Assembly (NCBI RefSeq): GCF_001653235.2
Contig: NC_035791.1
Span: 3,906,001 to 3,970,000, forward strand
Length of the DNA: 64,000 bases
Direction of reading: 5' to 3'
From: Pochonia chlamydosporia 170
Lineage: Eukaryota > Ascomycota > Sordariomycetes > Hypocreales > Clavicipitaceae
In this document: in pieces, positions 1-10,669 of the stretch
Layout of the letters: the number at the start of each line of letters is the position of its first letter
Position numbering within the stretch: position 1 is the stretch's first letter
The notes under the pieces: generated by a model
Seen by the model: only the letters and a program-made list of their open reading frames with translations
Told to the model about the DNA's origin: nothing
Database searches by the model: none
Made by a program: the position numbers and the translations under genes

Positions 1-3000
1 CTCCGTACTTAATTTGCAATTCACCAACTTCCATATCAATGTAGAAATATTTCGGGCAAAGGATGTATTGATCCAGGAACATCGTATCGCGTATCAGTTA
101 TCACACAAGGCGGGATGGGGGAAGTGGCTTGCCTTTGAGCCTCGCCTGCTTGTTGGGCCAAGTTGGTGCTGGATCAAGGCGTCCATGACAGTCTCGCCTC
201 GGTTTTCCATCGGACGGCCAAACCTTTGGAGCGCATATCGCCGTTGCCAGACCGGTTGTATGTTTATTGGCTTGTGCTAGTTGTTCGATCGTGGGGTTTC
301 CAGAAACTCAGAGCCTTGGTGAACTAATGCAACAATGACACCTGACCACAAACCATTGACGTTGGTCGTTGACTATTTCGGAACTTCACGATTACTGCAT
401 TGCAGGCAAAACCTCAATCTTTGTCAGCCCCAGGCTCCTAGTAGGTAAGCTTTTGCTCAACTCACGGACAAATTGACTGGCCCAAGTCCACCACCACCAC
501 CACTCCAAGAGAGTCAAGCCCCATTGCGAACCAAGTGATGCTAAAGCCGCAAACCCACAACAGGCAAGCCAAATGACCAACGGGTCAGCCAAGGGATGCC
601 CTGTCCATTGAAAAACATGGCTTGTCTTTTGCTGTGGGTTGAGTAAGGCGCGGGAGACCAGGGCTTAGAGGAGAGACGACGCTTGTTGTTCAAGGGCTGA
701 TGTGGATTTGCGCATGCATCCAATTCCTTACTGACATGGAAGTCTTCCGCCTGAGCGACTGCTGCGAAAGTCCCCGGAACGGAGGAAGCTCCATCTAAAT
801 GTGGCCGAAAAAACTTGCGCTTTGCGGTGCTGTGCAGTGCTGTGCCGTGCTTTTTGTCCAGGCGTTGCGTTCAATGTTGTGTTGCCCAGACCCGTTTTCC
901 ATGTTCCCACGCTTCTTGGCGGTTGAAATTGGGGCTCGGCGCCGACAAGGAGAGAGAGCCCACTTGAAGCTTCCAACCGTTCGGAGCATTTGAAGGCCAA
1001 TTGCAAATGGGCCAGGAGGCGACCAAAGCATTGGATGCCAAATAGTAGGAGGTCTGGTGCTGACCATGCGTTTCAATACTGGTTAGTTAGGTCAAGTCCT
1101 TCATCAAGCCCTGTGTCAACATTGAATCCATTAGAACTGTTGGCCAGCTGCAGCTCCATCCTCGGGACTCCACAAACCGAGACACCAGGCTCGACTGACC
1201 ACATGCAGTTGACAACAGAGTCAAGGTCGACTTAGCCACTTCAGACTTTGCGGTCTGGTCAACCATCCGAAAATGCCCCAGCCCAGATTCCCTCCCCTCC
1301 CACATGCACACCCCTGGACCTTGGATGCTCTCGGGAACAGTACCATGCCGCCAATTCCAGATATGTTCCAGGGTCTTCAGAGTTTACCGAGGACCTTCCC
1401 GCTGCTCGCTTCCTTGCCATTGCATTCGCGAGTTCCGGGGGTTCAGCTGGCCAGCCAGATTTCTCAAAACATCCCAGGATCCCAGTTTAGCCAACCCCCC
1501 TGGTCCTCTGGTTGGCTTTTGACCTCATGATTTGGCCCCTGGCGGCGGCATGGTCGTCAATCATGGCTTTGGCTTTGCGCGGAAGTCGAGTCGACCTCAT
1601 TCCTGACCCTCCAGCTCCAGGAAGACGGTGCTGGTGACCAGGAGTCTGGTCTAGTTGCTATCACTGGGGAATTGACGGGTCATGACCGGCCATTTTGGAT
1701 CAGCCTGGATTTTCTGACTCGGGTCAATGGAAGGAACAGAGCGGGCCAAACAAAGCTTGTCTGGTGGTTGATTCCCACACAGATTGCTGAATGACAGGAA
1801 TAGCAGGACCGTGAATAAGAGGCAGACTCTCAACTGGCATTTGGACCAACTTTCTTGTGGGACAAGGGCTCCTAGTCGTATCATTCGCATGCAGGAAGGC
1901 CAAACTCCTGCCGGCATTGGTCCAGTCGCTGTTACACATAGATTGGGCCATATAGAACAAGTTCAAGTGCAATACTCCGTCTGGTAGGTTTCCCGCGATC
2001 CATTGAGGTTCTCGCTCCTCCCAAGATGCCCAGTATGTATCATGCAGATATATCTTGGCTGTGTGGCCATCTTCAGCCCTGAACGCCCTCTTCCCTCGGT
2101 CGTCACTTGTGCATGGCCCCGTTAGTGCCTTTTTGAGCAGCCAGTGGCCGCCATCAGTAACGCCATTTGTTACCCTCCTTCGTGTCATCCCTACCGTGCA
2201 TCGCGAGATTTCGTTTGGGACAATGGCTTGACGACATTGCTGCTATCCCAAATTCACCGCAAATCTCGCAATGGGCGAAGACTACTGATCGTGTCATCTG
2301 GTGTTTGACAATAATCTGTGAGACGCGAAATGGTGCATTTTTGCACACCTTGATTCAGTGACACCAAGCATCATCATCAGCCCAGAAAGGTTGCTAAGTG
2401 CGCCTTCAATCGTTCTGGAGTACCATGGCAAAAATCTCCCCAAGATACCATTCGACTGGGGAAATCAAGCACCCTAGGCCTGGCTCGAAAAGACATTCAA
2501 CTAAAGATGAATGTGTGGCAACAGTGCACAACTACTGCCTCCGCCGTCTAATCAACCCACATCGAACTGTTACATGTGCATTATTCATCTGTCGTTAACA
2601 ACCCATCCACACTCTGTACTCGTCTTCTTTTCGATGCTTTGAAACGTAGACAGACAGTTCTGCATCTGCCAGCCATTTGCTACGCCGCGTGCAAGTCGCC
2701 TCTCGGCAGCTCAGATTCTTCTCGCCCTCGCCTGCACTGTCATGGAGTAGTATATGTATGTGTCGACAGCGTAGTCCATAACTGGCTTGATAGCCATAGC
2801 CCATGGTGGAAACCCGGTTGCCACATACGCGGCCATAGGGTCTCAGATTCGAGCAGTGATAGGTACCATTTGGCCGGAGCGTGTAGGATAGTCGGAAGGA
2901 AGGTCGAGTACCACTGGTGATCTGTCGTCGACAATCGATGCATACACGGCCCAGAATAACAAGTGCATGATACAAATCAACTGTCAGATCTAGGCCCAGA

Positions 3001-3340
3001 TGAATCAGCAGAGAGACAAATCGGGAGAGGGTTGTCCAGCAATAAGAGAAGCAGAGTGCCCAAAGCAATCAGTGGCATGAAACGCTGCCAGTGGTCACTC
3101 CTTCATGGCAGCCAGATCTTGCTTGCACCTTGCCGTTTGCTTTCCCTAGCAGACCTCTGAAGCCCATGAATGAACAACGGACAACAATAGTATTCCGGGC
3201 GTTGGCAAGGAACGTCTGGTCTGTCTGTTGGGCTGGTTCAGTGTCGTCTTGTTCACCACACAAGAAAAGCTTGCACAAAGTACCAGAGACAGAGCTCCCT
3301 ACCAACTGCACGGAGTACGGATAAGAGGGCACTGGGTCAA

Positions 3341-3383
3341 CTGGTACTGTACATCGGTACCTTGGTATCTTGTACAGTACCAG
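3341..3383. repeat. Perfect 13-bp inverted repeat with 17-nt loop
   Basis: The left arm CTGGTACTGTACA (3341-3353) is the exact reverse complement of TGTACAGTACCAG (3371-3383). The right-arm sequence occurs again exactly at 32180-32192. It could be a binding site for a dimeric regulator, a hairpin or a relic of a small element; the sequence alone does not decide. Confidence 0.85.
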
Positions 3384-3410
3384 ACAGGCCTGGCTGCTCT
3401 TGCCTTGTTC

Positions 3411-3430
3411 TGCCCTGCCCTGCCCTGCCC
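3411..3430 (+). repeat. TGCCC microsatellite
   Basis: Four perfect tandem copies of the pentamer TGCCC lie in the non-coding region upstream of the C2H2 gene. The surrounding sequence is also built of C/T-rich variants of the unit. Confidence 0.85.
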
Positions 3431-4296
3431 CTTCCGCCCTGCACTGGCAATTTACACACCAGTTGACCACCTGTGTTGACCAGCCAAGTCGACCAGGTCC
3501 CCTCTCTTGTACTATTCACACACCCCATCCTGCAGGGTCTTGGGAACACGCCCCCAGACGCCTGGTCGTCGTCACCATCCATCGGACCCAGCGCAAAGCC
3601 TCCTCCGCTTTGCTCACCACGTACTCCGTCTTCTGGGACCAGACATGGATGGACATGGACTGGGAGGCAACAAAAGAGCGCCAGAGCCCGCGACTGCAGA
3701 GAGCCAGGGAAACCTTATTGTCCCTTCTTGTAAACTTATACCCGCCGCACCTTCACCAACCTACCTTTTACCTTCCTTGGGCTCACGTCCTACGTCCTCT
3801 CGAACCAACTCGCCCGGATTTTGGTTCGAACAGTTCAAAAACTTGTTTGCTTTCTCCATTCTTCTGTGCATACTATACCTTTCTTTGCTTTGGATTTTTG
3901 TTTTCTCTTTTATTCCATTAGTTTGTCCACTCCCAACACACTCCCCATGATCTCGCCGATGCTCAGTTGGTTCGCTCTCGTACGACAGCCCCGGTCCTCC
4001 GTCTGAGCCAAACAGACAACGCATCACTATCGCCACCCAGAATCCTCATATTTCACTCGAGTCATAAACTTGGCCTTCAACTTCCACAAACACACGACTC
4101 ACGTAACGGCCCCTGGTGGGCATTTCCACTCATCAATGATAGTGCTTGCCTCGTCACTTGTTCCAGCAAAGCCTATTCGTCCACTGTCCAAGGCCTTCAG
4201 CCAGCCTCTTGGAAATCCGTCGACCGTACGATTAGGTACTACATAACCGAACACCGAGGCAAACTCTTTTTTTTTTAGTACTTGATTAAATTCAAA

Positions 4297-6348
4297 ATGG
4301 CTTTCCCACCACAATACCGGGAGCCACCTCCCAGCTTGCCGAGTATCTTGTCCTCCGGCCCTGGGCGTTACAACCTCCACCACGACATGCAATTCACAAG
4401 TAGTCCTGCAATTTCTATACGTGGCATCGACTCGAAAGACGACGTCCCTCCTCCTTTGCCTCCGCCTCGCCATCTCCCATTCTCGGAGGGCGCACCACAA
4501 ATGGAAGAATTGAAACAAGACCTGCGAGACTACGGCCGTTCTGGTTCCTCCATACAAAGCGGCTACGGCAGCATGCACTCCAACTCGTATATTGACGAGA
4601 GACCAAGTTATAAAAGAAGAGACACGGGAAGCAGCATCAATGGCGATGAGGGCTACGCAAGCTACAATGCGACTGAAAGGTTTGTAGCTGCCACGAGCCC
4701 TACGCATGACTTGGTCGAAAGAGACGGTTACAATGGCAACTTTGACACTGACTTCACCACCAGTTCCCGGGACTCTCGACCTGCAGAATTCTTGCACCGC
4801 AGCAAGTTTCACTTTCAGACCGCGGCTGACTGGCATGGTGACAGCATGAAGAAGATGTTGGACCCAATCCGCACGTTTGACCGGCCACCACGTTCTGTGG
4901 CATCATCGGCATTGAGCGAGCAAGTACGACGACAACCTGACCCTCGAGCCCCTACTCTGAGCATGCCTGTCCAACTCCCCATTCACACCAGATCGCCTCT
5001 TGATTCGCCTGGCAGAATGACGGACACTCCCATCTTCTCTGCTGGTTCTCCTCGATCTGCCCCGTTTCGACACTTCCCTGGAGAACACCGTATCCTCAAG
5101 GATGGACTAGAGTACGAACGCTCACCAAGAGGGCGGTCACGGCGGAACAATAGCGACGATGCGTCGTCCACCCATGGTGGCTATGATTTCACTGGCGCAG
5201 AGGACATGGAGATTGATGAAGCTTCGTCACCCAAGAGGCTGCACCCGGACGAAGCTTACGCAACCACTGGTCATAAGCGAAGAGCAGCTAGTCCTCCAGC
5301 GGGGGACCACTTGGTTCACGGCACTCCCAGTGATGTTCGCCGACGAGACCTTGGGTCACGCGGTTCTCCAACACCTCGACTCACTGTCATGCCACAGACC
5401 TCGTCTTTATCGTCCTTGTCATCTGCGGCTGTTTCCCGATCTAACTCGTACATTTCCACCATGTCCATGGCCCCGTCTAGTGCCACAACGACCACCTCAT
5501 TTAGCCGTCGGTCCCCCGGTGCTGCCTCGCCAGGAGGCGTCTCACCTACGTCTTGCAACTCGCCTTACACAACTCCTGCTTCATTGAACCACAGTCCACG
5601 AAACTCAATATCCGGCCGGGGAAGTACGCATGGGCGCACTGTCTCTGCCACAAGCCCCAGAAAATTGGCGGATATTCAGAAACCTGCTGGCTCCAAGGTT
5701 CAGCGAGTTTTCATGTGTGAATGTTGTCCCAAGAAGCCGAAGAAATTCGAGACTCCCGAAGAGCTCAGGTAGGTCTTATGCGTCTCCTTGAAACTCCTCC
5801 TACGTAGACTTCATACCTTGAAATTATCATTTTTAGTCTGGTGATCCCATATACACAACTACTGACTTTGACTATGCAGTGCTCATGAAGCCGAGAAGCA
5901 GTATGAGTGTTCATTCTGCGGCAACCGTTTCAAAAACAAGAATGAAGCCGAGCGACACCAGAACTCACTTCACGTTCGTCGCCATTCATGGTCATGTTCA
6001 GCCCTCTCCTCATATGACCGGGCATTCCACGATTCGCCAAATCGGCCAGGAGAAGCAGATACGTGCGGATACTGCGGCGAGGAGTTTCCCCGATCAGGAA
6101 GAGGCCCTGGAAATGGATCTTTGACAGGAGGCATAACGCCAAAGATTGCTACCGAGCAAGACTGGGATGAACGAATTCGTCACCTTCAAGAATCCCACAA
6201 GTTCAGAGAATGCAACTCTTCCAAGAAATTTTATCGGGCAGATCATTTTCGGCAACACTTGAAGCACAGTCATGCTGGAACTAGCGGTAAATGGACAAAC
6301 ATGCTTGAAAATGCCTGCATGATGGATGAAGATCCTACGCCGCGATGA
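4297..6348 (+). CDS. C2H2 zinc-finger protein, probable transcription factor
   Basis: Two exons, 4297-5768 and 5880-6348, join across a 111-nt GTAGGT...GCAG intron to give 646 residues. The ATG at 4297 sits in a good CAAAATGG context. Residues 1 to about 465 are a low-complexity Ser/Pro/Arg-rich region with many SP sites. The zinc-binding part is C-terminal. A first degenerate finger (C474, C477, H493) lacks a clear last His. A canonical finger follows (C501, C504, H517, H522), then a third Cys pair (CGYC) and a fungal-type tail with ECNSSKKFYRADHFRQH ending shortly after a KWTNMLE motif. This C-terminal layout is common in uncharacterised ascomycete C2H2 regulators, so nuclear DNA binding is likely; the target genes are unknown. 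The intron falls inside the finger region, so reading only the first open frame would lose the canonical finger. No gene symbol can be assigned. Confidence 0.9.
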
Positions 6349-9241
6349 ACGGTCAGCCGGGTCTTATGCTTTACGGAAGTCACATCGCCGCGGGCTGGTT
6401 TTTGTCATTGGCGCAGCAGTGAGACAGGAATGGAGCAACGCAATATGTATTGTGTTTGTATGCCTTGCACTATACATATCATACTACGACGTCACGATAT
6501 TTGTTTGATTAGTTTTCATGGAGTTCCGGTGGGACAATGGATTGCAAGGGGCAATTGCGGTCAGGATGGAAAACAAACGTGCGACCAGACAAGATTTTTA
6601 GGACACTTCAGCTCTATCAGCGTCTGAAGGCTCAATATAGACCGGAAGTTTCTACCCAGCTACCTGGCGTTGTGTTAGCAGCAGCCTGTCCGAGCAATTT
6701 GGCGGTTTCCGACAAAGTCATGCGTGCGAGCATCGTATCATTTCGGCTCTTTCCGACGGGGCCAAATACTTTGTCGATCTTACTTAAGTAACGGGGCCTT
6801 CACAATCAATCCTTGATCAACTCTTCGGATATCCCCGTCTGTTGTTGTAGTCAGGAGAGCCTTGTGGCTTCACTAGGGTACAATGCCAACAAACAAAAAA
6901 ACATGGGATTTGCACTTGGGTGGCAGCAAGACAGATTTTGCTTGTAGTTCCCCGGCATTTGCTCGTTGACAGCCAAGTTTTCTTCATCCGCAGCCGAACT
7001 GAGCGTATGTGGCTTGCGGTTTGGGTGGGCTGAAGCCGCTGATCCTTGTCTACGCATGGCACTGGGCCAACCGGTGCTGCTGACGCACGTTGAATGTGGA
7101 ACAAGCCAGCGAGTAAGATGGTTCTCTGGCATGAACTGGTGGTGTCATTGGTTGGGATTTCGTTCTCCTATGTCACTTTATACCCAAGCGTGGGAAGTGG
7201 ACCGAAAAGAGTCGCTTCAGCACAACTTGCGATGGCTTTTGGTTGAACTTGTATGGGCAACAGGAAGTGCGTGTGAGTCTCCATGCAAGTAGAGGGCGAT
7301 TCACAGAGTGGCTTTTCTTTTTCTTGCAAAAGACGCTCCCCCGCTTCAAGACCATCGGGTTGGCTGATGACTACTTGGCAAAGACCTCGCTTGAAAAGCG
7401 ACGCACTTTTGATTTGCATTTTGGGCGGCGACTTTGATAAAGTAGTTTAGGTTCGGCCACCTTTTGATTTTTTTGCTTGAGGAAATGGAATGAATGTAGT
7501 TAGGATAAAGCAGGGCCGGGGCTTTGGAGTGAACCTTTAGTGTTGGAACTGGAAAAGCCAAATATACATCGCTTCAATAGCGCAGAAGAAACTCGGGAAT
7601 ATTCAAGTAGCCTTACCTTCTTTGCTAGTGACACTTGACACTTGGTACTCATCTTGCCCCCTTCGTCATTTCTGGTTCGTGAAAGCTTGACAACAAGGAG
7701 ACAGTGTGTCCATAACGAGACCAGCACGGCGTTTTCCCATGGATGCCGTCATTGCGTCTTCGCCCAAGTGAAGTTCAGCCACGCCGTTTGATATGCCGGA
7801 CCAGGATTGCCAAAACACCAGTTGATCTCTCAGCGACAGCAACCATTCAAGGCATTTGGCAAAGGCGAACTTAGCGCAGACGAACCTAGCAAGCGCAGCA
7901 CATACAGTAATACCGAACATAGCTCATTCAAAGCCAAATCTTGGATAGCCGAGAGATGTACGGAGCAGCACAATCGATAGTTCAGCTCAGATACCTAGGT
8001 TGGGTGGCCAAACCAGCCTGGCCATTCCACTCTTCAAGCTCTGCAAGAGGTAATTCGTATGTGGGGTGGGCACCACGCCGCCGATTCGTTTGCGAGGCAA
8101 AAATGGTGAAATTTCTACTGCATGTACCTCTTGTCTACTTGCTCACATCTCAGCGAGTGCAGCCCTCTGGGAAGGGGTTGTTCAGAGAGGGCGCCAACCA
8201 TTCGCAAACAAGTTGCTCCGCCAGCGGGTGTGGGACAGAACAAGACGTCACTTCTTTGCTGGGGGTCGCTTCTCAAACAGGACGTATTCGCGCGCGAAAA
8301 ATGTACTTAGATGAGCCTTGCAGGTTGTGTACTGGGCAACTTTTCAGCTTTGGTGAAAGTGGCGCCGGGGCTTTTCGTCTTTTGCGTAGGGGTTCCCTTT
8401 TTCGGTGTGGGTGTGAGGGGAGAGGGCAGCAAAGAAAAAATAAAACGTGTATTGTCCCGTTCGTCGGGCGAATTGGTGCGGGAAGAAGTGCTGTGACTGG
8501 ATAAAATTGGTGGCATGGGGAGTCTCGTGGTGAGATTGGACGAAATGGCATGACGATGGCGATGAGATTGGCTTGATGGGGGGGAGGGGGGGCGAGGTGT
8601 GATGTTCAGATGTGAAGATGTCGTCACGTGGGGGGGAGATGAAACGCGCCCTGTAAGGCTGGAGAGGGGACCCGGGACCGACGGCGGCAGCTTGTGGCCG
8701 TGGGTGATGTGGCGGTGCGGTGAGCCACGCATGTTGTGGCGGTGCGGAATGGGATCAAAGGGCCGAGGTTTGCATCGGAATTTTGGTCAAGGTTCCGAGA
8801 GCAAATCGTGACAACAACTGATTTGGGTCTTTGGCTTGAGATCTGGGTGAATTCAGTGTGAAAGGGAACAGAAATCAACGGTTTTATATATTTCTTGTTT
8901 TTTTGGTGACGATACATTTCCAGGACATGAACCAATAGCTCGGCTCACTGGGTGACTCGCCGGTCCAAACCCCGCTGCTGGCAAATGAAAAATTTCAACA
9001 CAGCATACTCTTCATATCGGAACTTGGGAACAACATATTCTGACCTGTATACCTCCTTATCAACAGAAATACAATAACAACCCACAGTATCCAGCAGTAT
9101 CAGTCTCAACCACGAAGACAGCCACGAAACACCGACGACCTGGAGCCCCCAAACGACCGTGAACCCCTCCGCCAATGGGACAATTTCGGCCACCAACTTG
9201 ATGACCAAGAACTGAGCAAGCTGAAGAATAGCATTGCCGAA
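6349..9241. other. Non-coding stretch between the C2H2 gene and YVH1
   Basis: No convincing gene is seen. Open frames up to 187 codons (7941-8504) are of random composition and overlap each other. Toward the right end, 8578-8636 carries three runs of seven G on the plus strand and a CACGTG box (8625-8630), about 600 bp upstream of the YVH1 start. The A/C-rich sequence directly before 9242 looks like a normal fungal leader. Confidence 0.6.
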
Positions 9242-10669
9242 ATGGCGCTCAGTCCGATAGAAGGCCAAGATGGTCTCTACGTGGGCGGGTATGTACTTTT
9301 GTCTCTCGTATCCTGTGTCGTCATCACGTCACTAACAGGTTTTTTTATCTCATTCAGAATCTGGGCACTCCGCCGCTCAGATACACTCTCAGAAAAGGGC
9401 ATAACCCATGTGTTATCAGTCGTGGGCTTCAGTCCAGATAGCCTGAAAAATTTCAAGGATGAGCCGTGGTCCGAGTACGGCAAACAGTTTCACCACTTGC
9501 TCATCGATATAGACGATGTAGATGAGTCAAATCTGCTCGCGGAGTTGCCGAGAGCAGTGAAATTCATCGACCAAGGGTTGAGGGGCTCACGGAACCAGAC
9601 ATCCACTCCAGTAAAGGCTGGGAGCCAAGATGGCACGGTCCGAGATGGGAGCGAGGAGAGCGGAATTGTGGAGGAAGGACTGGAGAGAATGAAAATATCC
9701 AGTGCCGACACCACCCCAATCGCAGGCACAAGGACAGGCAAAGGGACAGATGCAGTGTCACAACCAGGCGGCGTCTTTGTCCATTGCGCAGCGGGCAAGT
9801 CTCGCTCCGTGTCGATAGTGATAGCGTATCTGCTCTGGCGGTATCCGAACCGGTTTGATGCCAACCTGGTACCCGCCTCAGCATACACCAACAACAATAT
9901 CAGCAGCAAGAAGAACTCGGCTGCTTCAGCGGCGCATTCATCTACCCAAACGGGGACAGGTGGAAACAGATCGCGCAAGGATACGGCAGAAGAAGCTGTT
10001 GAGTTAGCGCTGGGGCTGATCCGACGAACGCGACCGATGGCAGAGCCCAACGATGGCTTCATGCACCAGCTAGCACTCTGGTGGGAGATGGGCTGTCCGG
10101 ACGATGTGGAGACACATCCTCTGTATCAGCGGTGGGCGTATAAGCGCGAGGTTGAAGAGCATGTTGCCGTTGGGCAGGCCCCCAGCCGACTGCGATTCGA
10201 GGATGAAGAGCCTTCAGCTGCTCCCGCAGCAGGAGGAGATTCACAGACAGAGCTCACGCTACGGTGCAAAAAGTGCAGAAGGATGCTTGCTACCGCGCCA
10301 TTCATCAACGAACATGTCGCTTCTACTGCATCCAAGACATTTGACCCTCGACAGCCATGTCCTCACTACTTTATCGAGCCACTAAGCTGGATGCGTAGTG
10401 AGCTTGAAAAGGGCGAACTCAATGGCCGACTGAGCTGCCCTAACGAGAGGTGCGGTGCTGCCGTCGGACGCTACGATTGGAAGGGCATCCGGTGTGCCTG
10501 TGGCGGATGGGTCATTCCGGGGCTGTCGTTGCAAAGAGCGAGGGTAGACGAGGAAGTGAGGAGGAAACCTCGGGCCATGGGCCAAGGTCAAGGCCCAGGG
10601 TTGAGTGAAGTCGCGAGGAATATGGGCATTCGGATGCCTCCCGGTGGAGGAAGGGGAGGGAATTTGTAG
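9242..10669 (+). CDS. YVH1: Dual-specificity protein phosphatase Yvh1 (DUSP12 type)
   Basis: Two exons, 9242-9288 and 9358-10669, with a 69-nt intron (GTATGT donor, CTAAC branch site, TTCAG acceptor) give 452 residues. The intron has a length divisible by three and no stop; its removal restores the family-typical start LYVGGIWALRRSD leading into GITHVLSV. The phosphatase signature HCAAGKSRS spans residues 158-166 with the nucleophile at Cys159. The C-terminal half is the Yvh1 zinc-binding domain: Cys319/Cys322 (RCKKC), Cys350 (CPHYF), Cys376/Cys381 and Cys395/Cys397 (CACGGW). In yeast and man this protein releases Mrt4 during assembly of the 60S ribosomal stalk, and the zinc domain is enough for that role. 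A low-complexity insert lies between GLRGSRNQ and GGVFVHC, inside the phosphatase domain. Family assignment is firm. Confidence 0.95.
   Translation: MALSPIEGQDGLYVGGYVLLSLVSCVVITSLTGFFISFRIWALRRSDTLSEKGITHVLSVVGFSPDSLKNFKDEPWSEYGKQFHHLLIDIDDVDESNLLAELPRAVKFIDQGLRGSRNQTSTPVKAGSQDGTVRDGSEESGIVEEGLERMKISSADTTPIAGTRTGKGTDAVSQPGGVFVHCAAGKSRSVSIVIAYLLWRYPNRFDANLVPASAYTNNNISSKKNSAASAAHSSTQTGTGGNRSRKDTAEEAVELALGLIRRTRPMAEPNDGFMHQLALWWEMGCPDDVETHPLYQRWAYKREVEEHVAVGQAPSRLRFEDEEPSAAPAAGGDSQTELTLRCKKCRRMLATAPFINEHVASTASKTFDPRQPCPHYFIEPLSWMRSELEKGELNGRLSCPNERCGAAVGRYDWKGIRCACGGWVIPGLSLQRARVDEEVRRKPRAMGQGQGPGLSEVARNMGIRMPPGGGRGGNL

Larger units (their letters stand above)
1..4296. other. Non-coding stretch upstream of the C2H2 gene
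   Basis: No reading frame here looks like a protein. The open frames present (for example 1724-2188 and 2595-3068 on the minus strand) overlap one another in several frames and show no recognisable domain. The stretch contains a (CCA)5 run at 488-502, a TGCCC x4 run at 3411-3430 and a perfect 13-bp inverted repeat at 3341-3383. From about 3820 the plus strand is rich in T and C, as fungal promoters and leaders often are. A T-run ending in TAG at 4267-4278 lies just before the ATG of the next gene and could be the 3' splice site of a leader intron. Confidence 0.6.

Noticed and set aside
1724..2188. 154-codon minus-strand frame
   Set aside because: Random-looking composition, no domain, no signal peptide, overlapped by other open frames; no splice partner found.
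2595..3068. 157-codon minus-strand frame
   Set aside because: Rich in Cys/Ser/Leu/Arg without any motif; looks like non-coding DNA read by chance.
4099..4836. 245-codon minus-strand frame
   Set aside because: Antisense shadow of the C2H2 gene's low-complexity region.
7941..8504. 187-codon plus-strand frame
   Set aside because: No homology-like features; several other frames open over the same bases.
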